Below are positions 6,009 through 7,660 of a DNA stretch of 7,660 nt, one piece after another (within the stretch, counting starts at the first letter, position 1; each line of letters opens with the position of its first letter). The position numbers and the translations under genes are program-made. This DNA is from Bacteroidota bacterium (GTDB lineage Bacteria > Bacteroidota > Bacteroidia > Bacteroidales > GCA-2748055), in assembly GCA_030642565.1 (NCBI GenBank), contig DAOWNM010000128.1:1-7660 (forward strand). Direction: 5' to 3'. The notes below the pieces were generated by a model that ran no database searches, was not told the origin of the DNA, and saw nothing but the letters and a program-made list of their open reading frames with translations.

Positions 6009-7329
6009 AGAGGGAGAGAAACTCCTTGCGATAATCCAGCTCCTTTTCAGGTAAATGATTATGGAATGCCTCTTTGGAGACAGCTCCATGCTGGAAACGC
6101 CTTTTTTCAAATACCGGCATCTCCATTCCGGTGACCGCCTTTACACCGCTGGCCACCACCAGGCCCTTCAGGGCATAGAGCTTCTCATGGTCCCAGCCGG
6201 TCAGATCGATAAATGGGATCCCCTCTGCAACCTCGATCACATTCTCCAGGGTATAGGGACTGAAGCCCTTGAATCCCAGGGTATCAGCGGTTGTATAGGT
6301 ACGCATATAACTCCGGCTCAGTCCGCCGCTGTAAGTGAGTGAGTGCTTCATCTTGCCTACACCCCACCCTTCATGGTAGAGCATCAGGTTGTTCAGTACG
6401 CTTCGTATGGTCAACTCCGGGTTCTCCTCGATGGGATAATCCTTCATGTTCTCATCTCCACCATCTCCATCGATCATATGGACCCAGTGGGGGTAACGTT
6501 TGCGGATTCCCTCCAATAGTGCCAGGTTCATGGTGGCTGCCTGAATATCCAGCGGTTTGTAGTCCTCTACAACCCGTACGGTCTTTTTCCAGTCAAGCCC
6601 CGAAGCTTTTACCTCGATGGGCTCCAGGAAGAGCTCCAGGTTCACCGCCTTCAGGAACTCCCTGGCCTGTTTCAGGTCCGCTCCGTCACCATCTACACTC
6701 AGGGTAAATGCCTTGAGCCGCGAGGGACTTTCACCCATCTCCAGCAATGCATGATAGGTGAGCAGAAATACCGAGCCACTGTCGATCCCTGCCGAAAATG
6801 TGACCCCGATGGGGCCGCTGGTTGCCCTCTGTTGCAGCCACTTTTTAATCTCCTTATAAAGTGCAGTCATATATTGCCTGCCGATCTCCTCCACCGGGGT
6901 GCCTTTGAACCGGTTTCTTTCAGGCGTAAAGAAGCGCTGATGCACAGGGCTGGGATCGGGACATCCAAGCAGTTCGATGGTAGTGATATAGTGCGCCGGA
7001 GCCATGCGGGTATAGGAGGGGTGAAACTGGTCATCCAGCCCCTCCTTCTTCAGGTATTTATATATGGTATCGATCCGTTCGGCCAGCACCAGGCAGGGTC
7101 CCGCTTTCAGTTTGGCAATAAAGAAACGAAGCGGACGCCCGATGGAGCGGGCCATACGGATGGTCTTTCCCTCCCCCCCCACCAGGGCAAACTGCCGGTC
7201 AATACCCCTGACACCCTCTTTGTCTCCTGCCCTCACAAGCTCCACAGCTTCGTCAATGGACATATTATATATGATATTTTTTCCGGGATCGGTAAGGTCC
7301 ACCACACGGTTTACATATTCATGGTTCAT
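6001..7329 (-). CDS. Asparagine-synthetase-like ATP-dependent amide ligase with degenerate glutaminase domain
   Basis: A 442-residue protein with the AsnB C-terminal synthetase domain from about residue 145. The pyrophosphate loop reads FSAGIDSGS (178-186; the classic form is SGGxDSS), and a second nucleotide or metal-binding block is DGDGGDEN (287-294). The N-terminal 130 residues retain traces of a class II glutaminase fold (QFALVGGEG 46-54, ARSIGRPLRFF 60-70, LAERID 82-87) but begin without the catalytic Cys2 and lack the first strands. Ammonia release from glutamine is therefore not expected. The enzyme probably adenylates a carboxylate and joins it to an amine, in the manner of beta-lactam synthetase or lasso-peptide cyclase; that is inference from the family. 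LDDQFHPSYTRM (98-109) and YPIEENPELTIRS (298-310) look like subfamily signatures. ATG 7329 is the first ATG in the frame, preceded by an A-rich leader. It heads the minus-strand gene series and overlaps the radical SAM gene. Cytoplasmic; substrate unknown. Confidence 0.87.
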   Translation of the reverse strand: MNHEYVNRVVDLTDPGKNIIYNMSIDEAVELVRAGDKEGVRGIDRQFALVGGEGKTIRMARSIGRPLRFFIAKLKAGPCLVLAERIDTIYKYLKKEGLDDQFHPSYTRMAPAHYITTIELLGCPDPSPVHQRFFTPERNRFKGTPVEEIGRQYMTALYKEIKKWLQQRATSGPIGVTFSAGIDSGSVFLLTYHALLEMGESPSRLKAFTLSVDGDGADLKQAREFLKAVNLELFLEPIEVKASGLDWKKTVRVVEDYKPLDIQAATMNLALLEGIRKRYPHWVHMIDGDGGDENMKDYPIEENPELTIRSVLNNLMLYHEGWGVGKMKHSLTYSGGLSRSYMRTYTTADTLGFKGFSPYTLENVIEVAEGIPFIDLTGWDHEKLYALKGLVVASGVKAVTGMEMPVFEKRRFQHGAVSKEAFHNHLPEKELDYRKEFLSLYE

Positions 7330-7577
7330 TTTCTATCTGTTTAGTTTTGAACAAAATGGGATGATAATTCTATTAATACACTCCCCAAAGGTACTAAAAT
7401 CAACCCTTTTTAGCTATATGGAATTGATTTAAATAAGGTGCCGGGAGTATGATAAATGTTAAAAAAGCTTAAATTCGCCACAGTACATATATAAATATGT
7501 GCACCCTTTTGCTAAACAACAACCAAAATTTAAAGACGATTTTGTTACTTATTGCTAACCTAAAAACTACTTCAATT
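7330..7577. other. Divergent intergenic region, AT-rich, no gene seen
   Basis: This stretch separates the minus-strand ligase gene from the plus-strand exported protein. The left part carries the minus-strand -7 element and leader. For the plus-strand gene the best -7 resemblance is TAAATATG near 7492-7499 (one mismatch to TAnnTTTG) with no clear -33 box, followed by a leader of about 75-80 bases that is A- and C-rich with few G. I see no convincing inverted repeat, riboswitch or small coding region. Confidence 0.5.
7386..7393 (-). promoter_or_regulatory. Candidate promoter -7 element for the AsnB-like operon
   Basis: TACCTTTG on the minus strand fits TAnnTTTG exactly and would place the transcript start near 7379, about 50 bases before the ATG at 7329. 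I see no good TTTG at -33, so the call rests on the -7 box and its position upstream of the first gene of the series. Confidence 0.42.
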
Positions 7578-7660
7578 ATGCGAAATTCTGCATGGTGGAA
7601 AAGCGGCTTTTTGTCGCTTATCCTGTTTGGTTTTGCGATCAGCTTAACCTTTGCCCAGGA
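7578..7660 (+). CDS. N-terminus of an exported protein, cut by window edge
   Basis: Twenty-seven codons from ATG 7578 are visible. They encode a classic Sec signal peptide: a short N-region with K8, a hydrophobic core (FLSLILFGFAISLTF) and a likely signal peptidase I site after TFA or AFA-like TFA-Q at 25-27. The AQ ending and the long A-rich leader are common in Bacteroidota outer-membrane and periplasmic proteins, including SusC/TonB-dependent receptors, but the mature protein lies outside the window so its identity is unknown. It is transcribed away from the ligase operon. Confidence 0.7.
   Translation, partial: MRNSAWWKSGFLSLILFGFAISLTFAQ

Noticed and set aside
6009..6110. A 34-residue N-terminal extension of the radical SAM protein (ATG at 6110)
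   Set aside because: It lies entirely inside the ligase gene in another frame and reads like out-of-frame sequence. The ATG at 6008 in the stop overlap is the natural start.
6751..7344. A 197-codon plus-strand frame opposite the AsnB-like gene
   Set aside because: It is antisense to a well-supported full-length gene and has no recognisable motif or promoter.

Overview
The window looks like a chromosomal piece from a Bacteroidota bacterium, probably Bacteroidales-like. This rests on three things: upstream sequences that fit the Bacteroidota -7 promoter consensus TAnnTTTG, A-rich leaders without strong Shine-Dalgarno sequences, and protein types common in that phylum (a NagB/PIG-L fusion and a cellulase-like glycoside hydrolase). 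I could not do a taxonomic search, so the assignment below phylum level is a guess.

Layout. Almost everything is on the minus strand and is best read from right to left. At 7578 a plus-strand gene begins with a secretion signal and runs off the window. A divergent intergenic region of about 250 bases separates it from a tightly packed minus-strand series: an asparagine-synthetase-like ATP-dependent ligase (7329 to 6001), a radical SAM enzyme whose start overlaps the previous stop by 8 bases (6008 to 5067), a secreted P1/DmpA-family self-cleaving aminopeptidase (5035 to 3890), a UroD/MtaA-type methyltransferase-like protein (3858 to 2890), a creatininase-family amidohydrolase (2866 to 2105) and a wrecked cellulase-like gene (2112 to 1510). 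A separate promoter at about 1474-1505 then drives a NagB/PIG-L fusion gene that starts at 1433 and leaves the window at position 1.

How the genes may work together. The short gaps and overlaps make 7329 to about 2105 a plausible operon. Its enzymes centre on making and breaking amide (C-N) bonds (AsnB-like ligase, P1 peptidase, creatininase-type amidohydrolase), plus one radical SAM and one one-carbon or corrinoid-type enzyme. The AsnB-like/radical SAM pair is the most interesting part. From memory, homologues of both with these signature motifs occur elsewhere as proteins of unknown function, and the ligase has lost the glutaminase cysteine, so it is unlikely to make asparagine. No substrate or precursor-peptide gene is visible. 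The creatininase, UroD-like and cellulase-like genes may instead belong to a catabolic locus that is decaying here. The NagB/PIG-L fusion is a separate amino-sugar unit.

I found no rRNA, tRNA, CRISPR array, insertion sequence or convincing intrinsic terminator.
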